Positions 45,064 through 53,132 of a stretch of DNA of 64,000 nucleotides are shown here, in pieces; within the stretch, counting starts at the first letter, position 1; each line of letters begins with the position of its first letter. The DNA comes from an uncultured Gammaproteobacteria bacterium (GTDB lineage Bacteria > Pseudomonadota > Gammaproteobacteria > PS1 > Pseudothioglobaceae). The notes beneath the pieces were generated by a model. The model did not search any database. It was not told where the DNA came from and saw only the letters and a program-made list of their open reading frames with translations. The stretch spans positions 1 to 64,000 of the forward strand of contig CABWZI010000001.1 in the NCBI GenBank assembly GCA_902509905.1. The letters run 5' to 3'. Both the position numbers and the translations under genes were made by a program.

Positions 45064-46566
45064 TTAATCTACTGACTCTTCTGGAGCACGATCTGAGAGA
45101 TCAATCCATATTGTTTTGAGTTCAGTGTATTGATCATGAGCATGAATGGAATTATCTCTCCCACCAAAACCTGACTGTTTATAGCCTCCAAATGGCGTAC
45201 TCATGTCACCCTCGCCGTAACAGTTAACTGTCACTGTGCCAGCTTTAATGGCTCGTGCAGCTCTGATTGCTTTTTTACCGTTCGAGGTGAAAACACTGGC
45301 AGCTAATCCATACTCAGTATTGTTTGCAACTGCAATAGCCTCGTCGAAAGATTTGACAGTAATAACTGAGAGGACAGGTCCAAAAATTTCTTCTTGTGCA
45401 ATTTTAGAATCTGGGTCTACCTGATCGATAATGGTAGGAAGGACATAGTTAGGTTTTTCAGTCGTGCCGCCAACTAAAATGTTGTCCTGTTTGAGATAGC
45501 TGCATACTTTTTTATAATGTTCCTCATCTACTAAAGAGCCAAGGTAATTGGATGGGTCGAGAGGATCACCTGTCTTCCAATCTCTAAGATGTGCAAGTAC
45601 TTTTTCAAGTAAAGTCTCTTTAATGTTTTCTTGAACAATGAGTCTTGAGTTTGCTGAGCAGTTTTCTCCCATATTCCAAAATGAAGCATTCACAATATGC
45701 TCTGCAACTAAATCTAAATCTTCAGCATCATCCAGAACAATTGCCGGGTTTTTTCCACCGCACTCGAGCACAACCTTCTTTAGATTCGAGTCTGCTGAGT
45801 ATCGAAGAAAGCGTCTTCCAGTCTCAGTAGAGCCAGTAAAAGAGACCATGTCAATATCAGAATGAAGTCCAATGGGTTCACCTACATCCGGCCCCATACC
45901 CGGTATAACATTTAGGACGCCTCTCGGGATTCCAGCATCAATAGCGAGCTCAGCAAGTCTTAGAGCGGTTAGGCTTGTTTGCTCTGCTGGCTTTACAATC
46001 ACAGAGTTGCCAGTGGCAAGTGCGGGCGCTATTTTCCAAGCCATCATGAGAAGAGGAAAGTTCCATGGCAAAACGCAGCCAACAACTCCAATGGGTTCAC
46101 GAACAATGACCGATAAGGCATCCTCTCCTGCTGGCGCAGTTTGATCGTAGACCTTATCAATTGCTTCAGCATGCCAGAGCAGACAATCAATCGTTTCTGG
46201 CAAATCAATCATAGCACAATCACGAACTGGCTTACCTGAATCGACGCTCTCCATAACAGCCAGCTCGTTTAGATTTCTTTTAATGAGCTTTGATAATTTT
46301 ATGAGGGCTTTTTTTCTTTCACTTGGATGAAGTTTGGACCAGTGCCCTTGGTCGAACGCCTCCCTTGCTTTGATAACAGCGTGGTCCACATCATCTGCAT
46401 TGCAGGCTGCAACTTGTGCGATAACTTTGCCTGTTGCAGGGTTTTTAGTTTCAAATGTTTTTCCTGATTTTGAAGATTGAAATTGTCCATTGATGAACGC
46501 GTTAGTTGGGAAGTTAAGTGAATTTGCAATTGCACTGTATTCCTCATGGGTTAGAAGATCTGACAT
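45064..46566 (-). CDS. Aldehyde dehydrogenase (PuuC / betaine-aldehyde dehydrogenase type)
   Basis: A 500-residue NAD-dependent aldehyde dehydrogenase. Landmarks are GVVGCVLPWNFPLLMMAWKI, the catalytic Glu in VVLECGGKNPAIVL, the catalytic Cys in WNMGENCSANSRL and the EEIFGPVLSV block. It is closest in look to PuuC/betaine aldehyde dehydrogenases. It lies five bases before the oxidase gene on the same transcript, forming an oxidase-aldehyde dehydrogenase pair. The exact aldehyde is unknown. Confidence 0.9.
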   Translation of the reverse strand: MSDLLTHEEYSAIANSLNFPTNAFINGQFQSSKSGKTFETKNPATGKVIAQVAACNADDVDHAVIKAREAFDQGHWSKLHPSERKKALIKLSKLIKRNLNELAVMESVDSGKPVRDCAMIDLPETIDCLLWHAEAIDKVYDQTAPAGEDALSVIVREPIGVVGCVLPWNFPLLMMAWKIAPALATGNSVIVKPAEQTSLTALRLAELAIDAGIPRGVLNVIPGMGPDVGEPIGLHSDIDMVSFTGSTETGRRFLRYSADSNLKKVVLECGGKNPAIVLDDAEDLDLVAEHIVNASFWNMGENCSANSRLIVQENIKETLLEKVLAHLRDWKTGDPLDPSNYLGSLVDEEHYKKVCSYLKQDNILVGGTTEKPNYVLPTIIDQVDPDSKIAQEEIFGPVLSVITVKSFDEAIAVANNTEYGLAASVFTSNGKKAIRAARAIKAGTVTVNCYGEGDMSTPFGGYKQSGFGGRDNSIHAHDQYTELKTIWIDLSDRAPEESVD

Positions 46567-47475
46567 TTAACTACCCTCCTGTTTGATTTGATTGACAGTT
46601 TGATTCATGACTCGAATGACTTGTTCTAGTTGACGCTTGTCGTCTTTATTCAGTTTTTGCAGTGGCTTTCGTGGAGGTCCTACGGGAAGTCCTCTCATGA
46701 TTGATCCGTGTTTGATGCATTGGATAAATTTTCCGCCTTGCTCAAGAACTCTCATCAAAGGCATCATTGCTGACATGATTCGCCTCCCTTTATTGAAGTC
46801 CCCTTCAACTCTACAAGCCTCATAGAGAGCAACATGAGCTTCTGGTGCGAAGTTAGAGCCTGCACACACCCATCCACTCGCCCCCCATGCAAAGAACTCT
46901 AGCGCCTGATCGTCCATTCCACAGCAAAGCTGAATGTGTGGATAATCTCTCGCCAAAAGATGAAGGCGGTTTATATCACCACTGCTCTCCTTTATTGCGC
47001 AAAAGTTAGATGACCTGCCCACCCTATCAAGATACTCCTCACCCATCATTGAACCCATTCTTCCGGGATAGTTATAAAGCATAATAGGAAGATTAGCGGC
47101 CCTATCAATTGCGAGTGCATGAAGAGCATTTTCTCTTTCCGTTGGGAGCGCGTATGGGGGAGTCGCTATTAAAATTCCGTCCGCACCTATTTTGGCAGCC
47201 TCTTCAGCAAAGAATACCGAGTCCTCAGTGCGAATGGCACCTGTACCTACAATACATGGCACTCTATTATTAATAATATCTTTTGAAATCTTCATGACCT
47301 GAAGGCGCTCTTTAGTGTCCTGGGCATAGTACTCACCCGTTGTTCCTGCAACGACTATGCCATGAACACCACTGCTAATGAGATCCTCAATAATAGGCTC
47401 AATAGCATCAAAATTGATTGCATGATTATCATCATACGGAGTCAATACCGGGGTGTAGATTCCTTCAAACTTCAT
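46567..47475 (-). CDS. DapA-family lyase/deaminase (possibly pyrroline-4-hydroxy-2-carboxylate deaminase)
   Basis: A 302-residue TIM barrel of the dihydrodipicolinate synthase family. Schiff-base Lys162 is in FCAIKESSGD, Tyr134 in MLYNYPGRMG and the Thr-Thr pair in AGTTGEYY (residues 43-50). The C-terminus (GLPVGPPRKPLQKL) resembles deaminases and dehydratases of sugar and proline catabolism more than DapA itself. With an HpbD-like enzyme and a ketoglutarate-semialdehyde-dehydrogenase-like enzyme nearby, a hydroxyproline pathway role is plausible. No base lies between its stop and the ATG of the aldehyde dehydrogenase. Confidence 0.82.
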   Translation of the reverse strand: MKFEGIYTPVLTPYDDNHAINFDAIEPIIEDLISSGVHGIVVAGTTGEYYAQDTKERLQVMKISKDIINNRVPCIVGTGAIRTEDSVFFAEEAAKIGADGILIATPPYALPTERENALHALAIDRAANLPIMLYNYPGRMGSMMGEEYLDRVGRSSNFCAIKESSGDINRLHLLARDYPHIQLCCGMDDQALEFFAWGASGWVCAGSNFAPEAHVALYEACRVEGDFNKGRRIMSAMMPLMRVLEQGGKFIQCIKHGSIMRGLPVGPPRKPLQKLNKDDKRQLEQVIRVMNQTVNQIKQEGS

Positions 47476-47483
47476 AAATTCTC

Positions 47484-48230
47484 CTAGGGAGTTGGCAAAC
47501 TTATTTTTGCCATCCTGCCTCCATCAATAGTATATACCTGCCCTGTCACAAAACTTGATTCTGTTGATGCAAGCCAAGCAACTAAAGAGGCAACTTCTTC
47601 TGTTTTACCTGTTCTATTGACTGGGTGGATACTTCCAATACTATTTCTAAATTGCTCTGAATCTGGCATCGAATTAATAAAGTCTTCGTTCAGCTCAGTA
47701 TCTATCCATCCCGGCGCAACTGCGTTGCATCTCACATTATCCTTACCATGGTCAACCGCTATGGCGCGCGTAAGTCCATGAAGCCCAGCCTTACTTGCAC
47801 AGTAGGATGCGTGATTCGGATTAGCGCCAATACCTTCAATTGAACCAATATTCACAATAGAGCCTTTAGACTTGATCAGAAAAGGCATGCAAAACTTCGT
47901 AAGCAAAAAAGGAGCAGTAAGATTAACCGCCAAAGTTTTATTCCATTCTTCAAGAGAAGTATCAAGAATTGATGACTCTTTCATCATTCCAGCATTGTTA
48001 ATTAAAGCGTCTATATGACCATGCTTTTTAATAATGGCATCAATACTCATAGAGCAGTCTTGCTCTTTACTTAAATCAAACTCAAAAGAATCAAAGAAGG
48101 TTGAGTGACCTCTCTGAATAGCACAAACGATTGCACCTTCCTTTTTGAGTCGCTCTGCGCAGGCTAAACCAATCCCTTTTGTGGCTCCTGTAACAACGAC
48201 AACTTTATTAGTAAACCGCTTTTCCACCAT
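47484..48230 (-). CDS. Short-chain dehydrogenase/reductase
   Basis: A 248-residue classical SDR: VVVVTGATKGIGLACAERL, INNAGMM, YCASK catalytic pair, and a closing YTIDGGRM. It overlaps the preceding SDR gene by 23 bases, so the two are translationally linked. Substrate unknown; the pair may act on stereoisomeric hydroxyl intermediates. Confidence 0.88.
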   Translation of the reverse strand: MVEKRFTNKVVVVTGATKGIGLACAERLKKEGAIVCAIQRGHSTFFDSFEFDLSKEQDCSMSIDAIIKKHGHIDALINNAGMMKESSILDTSLEEWNKTLAVNLTAPFLLTKFCMPFLIKSKGSIVNIGSIEGIGANPNHASYCASKAGLHGLTRAIAVDHGKDNVRCNAVAPGWIDTELNEDFINSMPDSEQFRNSIGSIHPVNRTGKTEEVASLVAWLASTESSFVTGQVYTIDGGRMAKISLPTP

Positions 48231-48975
48231 TGATCTCCACTAAGGATCCACAAATATATCGAGCTTCATATGAACTTAGAAATGCCACAACATCGGCAAT
48301 CTCTTCTGGCTCAGCAATATGACCAATCGGAACTGATTGATTTAATTCTTCAATAGCATCATCAGGATTCAATCCTCTAATCTCAAAGCCCGTTCTAAGC
48401 ATTGGCGTATTGACTTCATTCGGACATACTGCATTAATTCGAATGTTTTGATGTGCGTGATCTCTGCCCAAACATTTTGTCATTGCTGCCAAGGCTGCTT
48501 TTGTCGTACAGTAAATTAGATGATTTGGTCCTGGGTTAATTCCCCAGCATGATGAAATATTCACGATAGAACCTCCACCAGACTCAGCCATAAGGGGAAT
48601 CGATGCTCGAATTAATCTAAATGGGGCCTCAACGTTAATCTTCATAGAAAGCTCATAATCCTCATCACTGGTTTGAGTAATATCACCACGCCTCATTAAG
48701 CCAGCATTATTAATGAGTATGTCAATGCTACCCAGTTTTTCTTTGACCTCATTAGCAAGGCTATCAGAATAATTTTGATCCAGTAGGTCTCCAGGGAATG
48801 CCATTGCCTTTCCATTGCCGCGATTGATTTCATGCACAACTTTGTTAGCCTGTTCTTCGTCCTTATCAGCAATTGCTAGAGTCAAACCTTGCCGTGAATA
48901 TTTATTTACTATAGCTTTTCCAATACCGCCATTGGCTCCGGTCACAAGAACAACATTTGATTTATCTTTGCCCAT
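48208..48975 (-). CDS. Short-chain dehydrogenase/reductase
   Basis: A 255-residue classical SDR: VVLVTGANGGIGKAIVNKYS, INNAGLMRRG, catalytic Ser in VNISSCWG, YCTTK catalytic pair, and CPNEVNTPMLRTGF. It is three bases after the third MttB homologue ends, in the same minus-strand operon. Distinct from its neighbour in sequence, it is a paralogue rather than a recent duplication. Confidence 0.88.
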   Translation of the reverse strand: MGKDKSNVVLVTGANGGIGKAIVNKYSRQGLTLAIADKDEEQANKVVHEINRGNGKAMAFPGDLLDQNYSDSLANEVKEKLGSIDILINNAGLMRRGDITQTSDEDYELSMKINVEAPFRLIRASIPLMAESGGGSIVNISSCWGINPGPNHLIYCTTKAALAAMTKCLGRDHAHQNIRINAVCPNEVNTPMLRTGFEIRGLNPDDAIEELNQSVPIGHIAEPEEIADVVAFLSSYEARYICGSLVEINGGKAVY

Positions 48976-48978
48976 AGT

Positions 48979-50520
48979 TTAATGCTCCTGATTCAGCGCC
49001 TCCATTTTAGGAATTGTTGTTTCCCTTTTAGCGATGTAATCCAAGAGCTCTTCATCTTTTGCTTCATCCAGCTTTGGCTCTTGATAATCTTCAAGTAGTT
49101 TTTTTGCTCCTTCAAGCCCTCTTTGAATTGTATCTTTGCTTCCATCAGCCTGCCATTGCTCAACAGAATTATTGTCAAATAGTTTAGGCATAAAAAAGGC
49201 CCTTTGAAAGTTCTCCATTGTGTGCTGATGACCCAGGTAATGACCACCAGGACCTACATCTCTAATCGCAGCTAGACCCTCCTCGAAGTCATCCCATCGA
49301 ACTCCTTCAGCCATTCTATATCCCATTTCACACTGCTCTGCATCCACCACAAATTTTGCCATTGAGCAGTGCATTCCTGCCTCATTCCATCCTGCAGAAT
49401 GCCAAATATAGTTTGCACCAGATAAAAGAACAGCCATCATTGTTGATGCACTCTCATATCCTGATTGAGCATCGAATACTTTTGAGCCACCCAAAGTATT
49501 TGAGCTTCTCCAGGGAACTTTATAATGTCTTGCCATTTGACCAATCATAAAGTTCATTAGAGAGATTTCGGGCGTCCCTGCCATTGGAGCACCAGACTGC
49601 ATTGATACTGTAGCTAAATAATGACCATAGATCGCAGGCGCTCCTTTTCGGATAACCTGAGTGTATGCGAGTGCTGATAAAGCCTCCGCATTGACTTGTG
49701 CCACAGTTGGAGCAACACTGGCTGGAGTGTTAGCGCCACCAAGAACAAAAGGAGAGCAGAGTACTGGCTGATTGTGGGCAGAAAAAACTCTCAGTGCAGA
49801 GAGCATAGTTTGATCCCATACCAGTGGAGAGTTTCCATTAATATTTCCAGTAACAACGGCATGACTATCTATGAACTTTTCACCAAAGAGAATCTTGCAC
49901 ATCTCAATTACATCTTCAGCATTCTTGCCACTACTAGTCATCCCCATAAAGGTTTTATCAGAGTGTTTCATGGATGAATAAGTGATTCTTAGATGCCTAT
50001 GAGAAATTGCATGATCCATGGGTTCTACGATGTGATGGGCGCTTGAATGAATAGCAGGGAGCATGTGAGAAAGCTTATGAAAATTAGCAAGATCATCCAG
50101 CGTAGGCATGCGCCTATTATTTTCAAGGTCGGTGAGGAAAGGCGCCCCTGTCATTGGGACAAATATAGAGTTATTACCACCAATTTCTAGTGACTTCTCT
50201 GGATCTCGCGCATGCATTGTGATGCTTTCTGGAATAGACGTTATTAGTTCACGAATGAGGCCTCTATCGAAGCGCACCCTCTCACCCTTAACGTTAGCTC
50301 CGGCTTTCTTCCATTGTTCCAGTGCAATTGGATCATGAAATTCTACGCCAACCTCTTCCAGAATAGATAATGAAGCATCATCCATTTTCTCAATCTGCTC
50401 TTCATTCATCGGTTCTGTAAGAGGGATATTTCTCTTCAGCGTAGGGAGCATTTCAATTTTTACTTTCAGACGGTCAGATCTTCTTGCTGCTCGACCGAGT
50501 CTTTCTGCAGTGGTTGACAT
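48979..50520 (-). CDS. MttB-family protein, paralogue 3, non-pyrrolysine
   Basis: A 513-residue MTTB-family protein that leads a six-gene minus operon. It starts MSTTAERLGRAARRSDRLKV and has the conserved GNINGNSPLVWDQTMLSALR, QPVLCSPFVLGGANTPASVA and GAPMAGTPEISLMNFMIGQM blocks. No in-frame TAG is present. Because the operon continues with two SDRs, a DapA-family enzyme, an aldehyde dehydrogenase and an amine oxidase, and an HpbD-like gene lies opposite, (hydroxy)proline betaine is a reasonable substrate guess. Compare Eubacterium MtpB, a non-pyrrolysine MttB acting on proline betaine. Confidence 0.86.
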   Translation of the reverse strand: MSTTAERLGRAARRSDRLKVKIEMLPTLKRNIPLTEPMNEEQIEKMDDASLSILEEVGVEFHDPIALEQWKKAGANVKGERVRFDRGLIRELITSIPESITMHARDPEKSLEIGGNNSIFVPMTGAPFLTDLENNRRMPTLDDLANFHKLSHMLPAIHSSAHHIVEPMDHAISHRHLRITYSSMKHSDKTFMGMTSSGKNAEDVIEMCKILFGEKFIDSHAVVTGNINGNSPLVWDQTMLSALRVFSAHNQPVLCSPFVLGGANTPASVAPTVAQVNAEALSALAYTQVIRKGAPAIYGHYLATVSMQSGAPMAGTPEISLMNFMIGQMARHYKVPWRSSNTLGGSKVFDAQSGYESASTMMAVLLSGANYIWHSAGWNEAGMHCSMAKFVVDAEQCEMGYRMAEGVRWDDFEEGLAAIRDVGPGGHYLGHQHTMENFQRAFFMPKLFDNNSVEQWQADGSKDTIQRGLEGAKKLLEDYQEPKLDEAKDEELLDYIAKRETTIPKMEALNQEH

Positions 50521-50564
50521 ATCGTTATTAGACTATATTTAATATAGGTATCGTAGATTAATTA

Positions 50565-50646
50565 TTTAGTTGATGCAACAGTTTTTTTTCATAGAAAGGT
50601 GAAAAATACTATATCAACTAAAATGCTTATATTCTTGATATATCAA
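50565..50646. promoter_or_regulatory. Inverted repeats in the divergent promoter between MttB-3 and the semialdehyde dehydrogenase
   Basis: TTTAGTTGAT (50565-50574) and its exact inverse ATCAACTAAA (50613-50622) are 38 bases apart. Close downstream is a perfect 12-base palindrome TTGATATATCAA (50635-50646). All share the half-site TTGAT/ATCAA. The 170-base gap separates two divergent operons, so a shared regulator binding here is likely. Its gene is not identifiable in the window. Confidence 0.5.
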
Positions 50647-50690
50647 TAATTAAGAGTAAAATTTGCCATTTTGAAAAATGAATTAAAATA

Positions 50691-52139
50691 ATGTCTAATC
50701 TTTCTAATAACTACATAGCGGGCGACTGGGTAAAAGGCGCAAGTTCAATCTCGAATATTAATCCATCCAATACAAATGATATTATTGGAGAATTTGCTCA
50801 AGCTAGCAGTGCTCAATTAGAGGATGCTCTCAATTCGGCGCAGGTTGCACAAAGACAATGGGCTGCAACAGGCCTGGAGCAGCGTCAAGCAGTATTAATG
50901 AAGATTGGTGAAGAGATGATGGCTCGCAGTGCTGAGCTCGGTGAGCTCCTTTCTAGAGAGGAAGGCAAGCCTGTAGCAGAGGGCAAAGGAGAGGTTTACA
51001 GGGCAGGCCAATTTTTTACTTACTACGCAGCTGAAGTTTTAAGACAGGGCGGTGATACAGCTGATTCAGTCAGACCGAATATTGAAATTGATGTTCGTCG
51101 TGAGCCTATGGGGACTGTTGCAATTATCTCACCATGGAACTTTCCAACTGCAACAGCGAGCTGGAAAATTGCGCCAGCACTAGCCTTTGGCAATGCTGTT
51201 ATATGGAAGCCTGCGAACCTAACACCTGCAAGTGCGGTAGCATTAACTGAAATTATCTCAAAGCAAGACATTCCAAAAGGTTTATTCAGCTTGGTCATGG
51301 GGTCTGGATCATCAATCGGTCAATCATTAGCTGAGAGCCCTAAGGTGCACGCAATCAGCTTTACTGGTTCGTACGACGTAGGTCTTCAGATTGCGAGTGC
51401 GGCGTCAAAAAATTTAACAAAGTTTCAGTTAGAGTTGGGCTCTAAGAACCCTCTCGTTGTAATGGATGATGCAGATATGGATGTTGCAGTTGCAGCAGCA
51501 ACAGCGGGTGCTTTTGGATCTACTGGACAAAAATGTACTGCGTCATCAAGGTTGGTCGTTCATGCCTCCATTTATGATGAGTTTGTGGATCGTATGAAAG
51601 AATCAACTTCTGCTCTCAAGGTGGGGGACGCTCTTCAAGAGGGAACTCAAATCGGTCCAGCAGCAAGTCAGCAACAACTTGACTCGAATCTTAAATATAT
51701 GGCACTAGCTAAAGAAGAAGGATGCGAAGTCGTCTGTGGTGGAGAAAAACTCGAACTTGATAATCCAGGTTTCTATATGCAGCCAGCCTTATTAGTTGGT
51801 GGAAATAACTCAATGAGGGTTAATCGTGAAGAACTTTTTGCGCCTATGGCATGTGTCATTAAGGTTGCGGACTATGATGAAGCACTATCAGTTGCAAACG
51901 ATACTGACTTTGGACTGGTTTCAGGGATTATCACCCAGTCATTGTCTACAGCAAGCCACTTCAGAAGAAATGCAGAGAGTGGATGCGTTATGGTTAATCT
52001 TCCAACTGCTGGCACAGACTATCATGTCCCGTTTGGCGGTAGAAAAAATTCAAGTTTTGGTCCTAGAGAGCAAGGTTCATATGCTAAAGAGCTTTATACA
52101 CAGGTCAAAACCTCTTATATTTTTAGCGGTAATCCATAA
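50691..52139 (+). CDS. Aldehyde dehydrogenase, probably 2-oxoglutarate semialdehyde dehydrogenase
   Basis: A 482-residue aldehyde dehydrogenase. It begins NNYIAGDWVKGASSISNINP and has the ISPWNFPTATASWKIAPALA block, catalytic Glu248 (FQLELGSKNP) and catalytic Cys282 (GSTGQKCTASSRL). The overall pattern is that of ketoglutarate-semialdehyde (2,5-dioxovalerate) dehydrogenases, which finish hydroxyproline and pentose/hexarate breakdown by making 2-oxoglutarate. It is divergent from the MttB-3 operon and its stop overlaps the next ATG (TAATG). Confidence 0.82.
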   Translation: MSNLSNNYIAGDWVKGASSISNINPSNTNDIIGEFAQASSAQLEDALNSAQVAQRQWAATGLEQRQAVLMKIGEEMMARSAELGELLSREEGKPVAEGKGEVYRAGQFFTYYAAEVLRQGGDTADSVRPNIEIDVRREPMGTVAIISPWNFPTATASWKIAPALAFGNAVIWKPANLTPASAVALTEIISKQDIPKGLFSLVMGSGSSIGQSLAESPKVHAISFTGSYDVGLQIASAASKNLTKFQLELGSKNPLVVMDDADMDVAVAAATAGAFGSTGQKCTASSRLVVHASIYDEFVDRMKESTSALKVGDALQEGTQIGPAASQQQLDSNLKYMALAKEEGCEVVCGGEKLELDNPGFYMQPALLVGGNNSMRVNREELFAPMACVIKVADYDEALSVANDTDFGLVSGIITQSLSTASHFRRNAESGCVMVNLPTAGTDYHVPFGGRKNSSFGPREQGSYAKELYTQVKTSYIFSGNP

Positions 52140-53125
52140 TGTCTCATCCTTCATTATTTATTGATGCGCTTCAATACAATAATTGGAGTGAGGAAATATT
52201 TAAGCAAATTAACCAAGGTTGTCTAAGCGCTGTTCACGTTACAATTTGTTACCACGAAGACTTTCAAGAGATGGTGCAAAATGTGATTGATTGGAATCGT
52301 CGTTTTGAAGACTTCTCGAATTTGATTTTCCTGGGTCGAACAGCGGCCGATGTAGTCAAGGCCCAGAAAGAAGGAAGAACAGCTATATTTTTTGGTTTTC
52401 AGAACTGCTCACCGATTGAGGACGATATTGGTCTTGTCGAAGTGTGCCACCAGCTTGGTGCAAGATTCATGCAGCTAACCTATAACAATCAAAGCCTTCT
52501 GGGAACCGGTTGCTACGAAGAAAATGATCCTGGAATTACTAGAATGGGGAAACAGGTCATCAAAGAAATGAATCGAGTTGGTTTGGTGGTTGATATGAGT
52601 CACTCTGCCGAAAGGTCAACTCTCGAGGCAATAGACATCTCAGAACGCCCGATTGCAATCACTCACGCCAACCCAACTTTTTGGCACCCTGCGTTAAGAA
52701 ATAAGTCAAATGAAGTTCTTAAAGCGCTTGGAGAGAGTGGAAGTATGCTTGGATTTTCTGTCTATCCACATCATCTCAAGGATGGATCTGATTGCACATT
52801 AGAAAGCTTTTGTAATATGATTGCTGATACAGCTGATATTATGGGCATTAAAAATATTGGAATTGGTACCGACCTTTGTCAAAATCAGCCTGACAGCGTA
52901 GTTGAGTGGATGAGAAATGGCACGTGGACTAATGATCGTGATTACGGTGAAGGGTCAGCAAGTTTTGCAGGCTTTCCAGACCAGCCTGAGTGGTTCAGAG
53001 ACAATCGTGATTTTGTTAATATTGCAACAGGACTCCGTTCTGTTGGTTTTTCAAATGATGATGTTGATTTAGTGATGGGCAAAAACTGGTTAAATTTTTT
53101 CGAATCTTCTTTTGAACCTTTATAA
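52139..53125 (+). CDS. M19 dipeptidase-family protein of the betaine-catabolism type, lacking the first metal motif
   Basis: A 328-residue protein of the renal dipeptidase fold, with RFMQLTYNNQSLLGTGCYEE, VDMSHSAERSTLEAIDIS and PIAITHANPTFWHPALRNKS. The canonical N-terminal HxD metal motif is absent: the start reads FIDALQYNNWSEEIF. The usual bridging Glu region reads FFGFQNCSP. It resembles the M19 protein encoded beside the dimethylglycine dehydrogenase genes in Pseudomonas (PA5396 by memory). Real peptidase activity is doubtful. It is coupled to the upstream dehydrogenase by a one-base overlap. Confidence 0.82.
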   Translation: MSHPSLFIDALQYNNWSEEIFKQINQGCLSAVHVTICYHEDFQEMVQNVIDWNRRFEDFSNLIFLGRTAADVVKAQKEGRTAIFFGFQNCSPIEDDIGLVEVCHQLGARFMQLTYNNQSLLGTGCYEENDPGITRMGKQVIKEMNRVGLVVDMSHSAERSTLEAIDISERPIAITHANPTFWHPALRNKSNEVLKALGESGSMLGFSVYPHHLKDGSDCTLESFCNMIADTADIMGIKNIGIGTDLCQNQPDSVVEWMRNGTWTNDRDYGEGSASFAGFPDQPEWFRDNRDFVNIATGLRSVGFSNDDVDLVMGKNWLNFFESSFEPL

Positions 53126-53132
53126 TAAATTT

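Noticed and set aside
14586-50520. Pyrrolysine-containing trimethylamine methyltransferase
   Set aside because: All three MttB homologues run as single open frames with no internal TAG, so they are non-pyrrolysine types.
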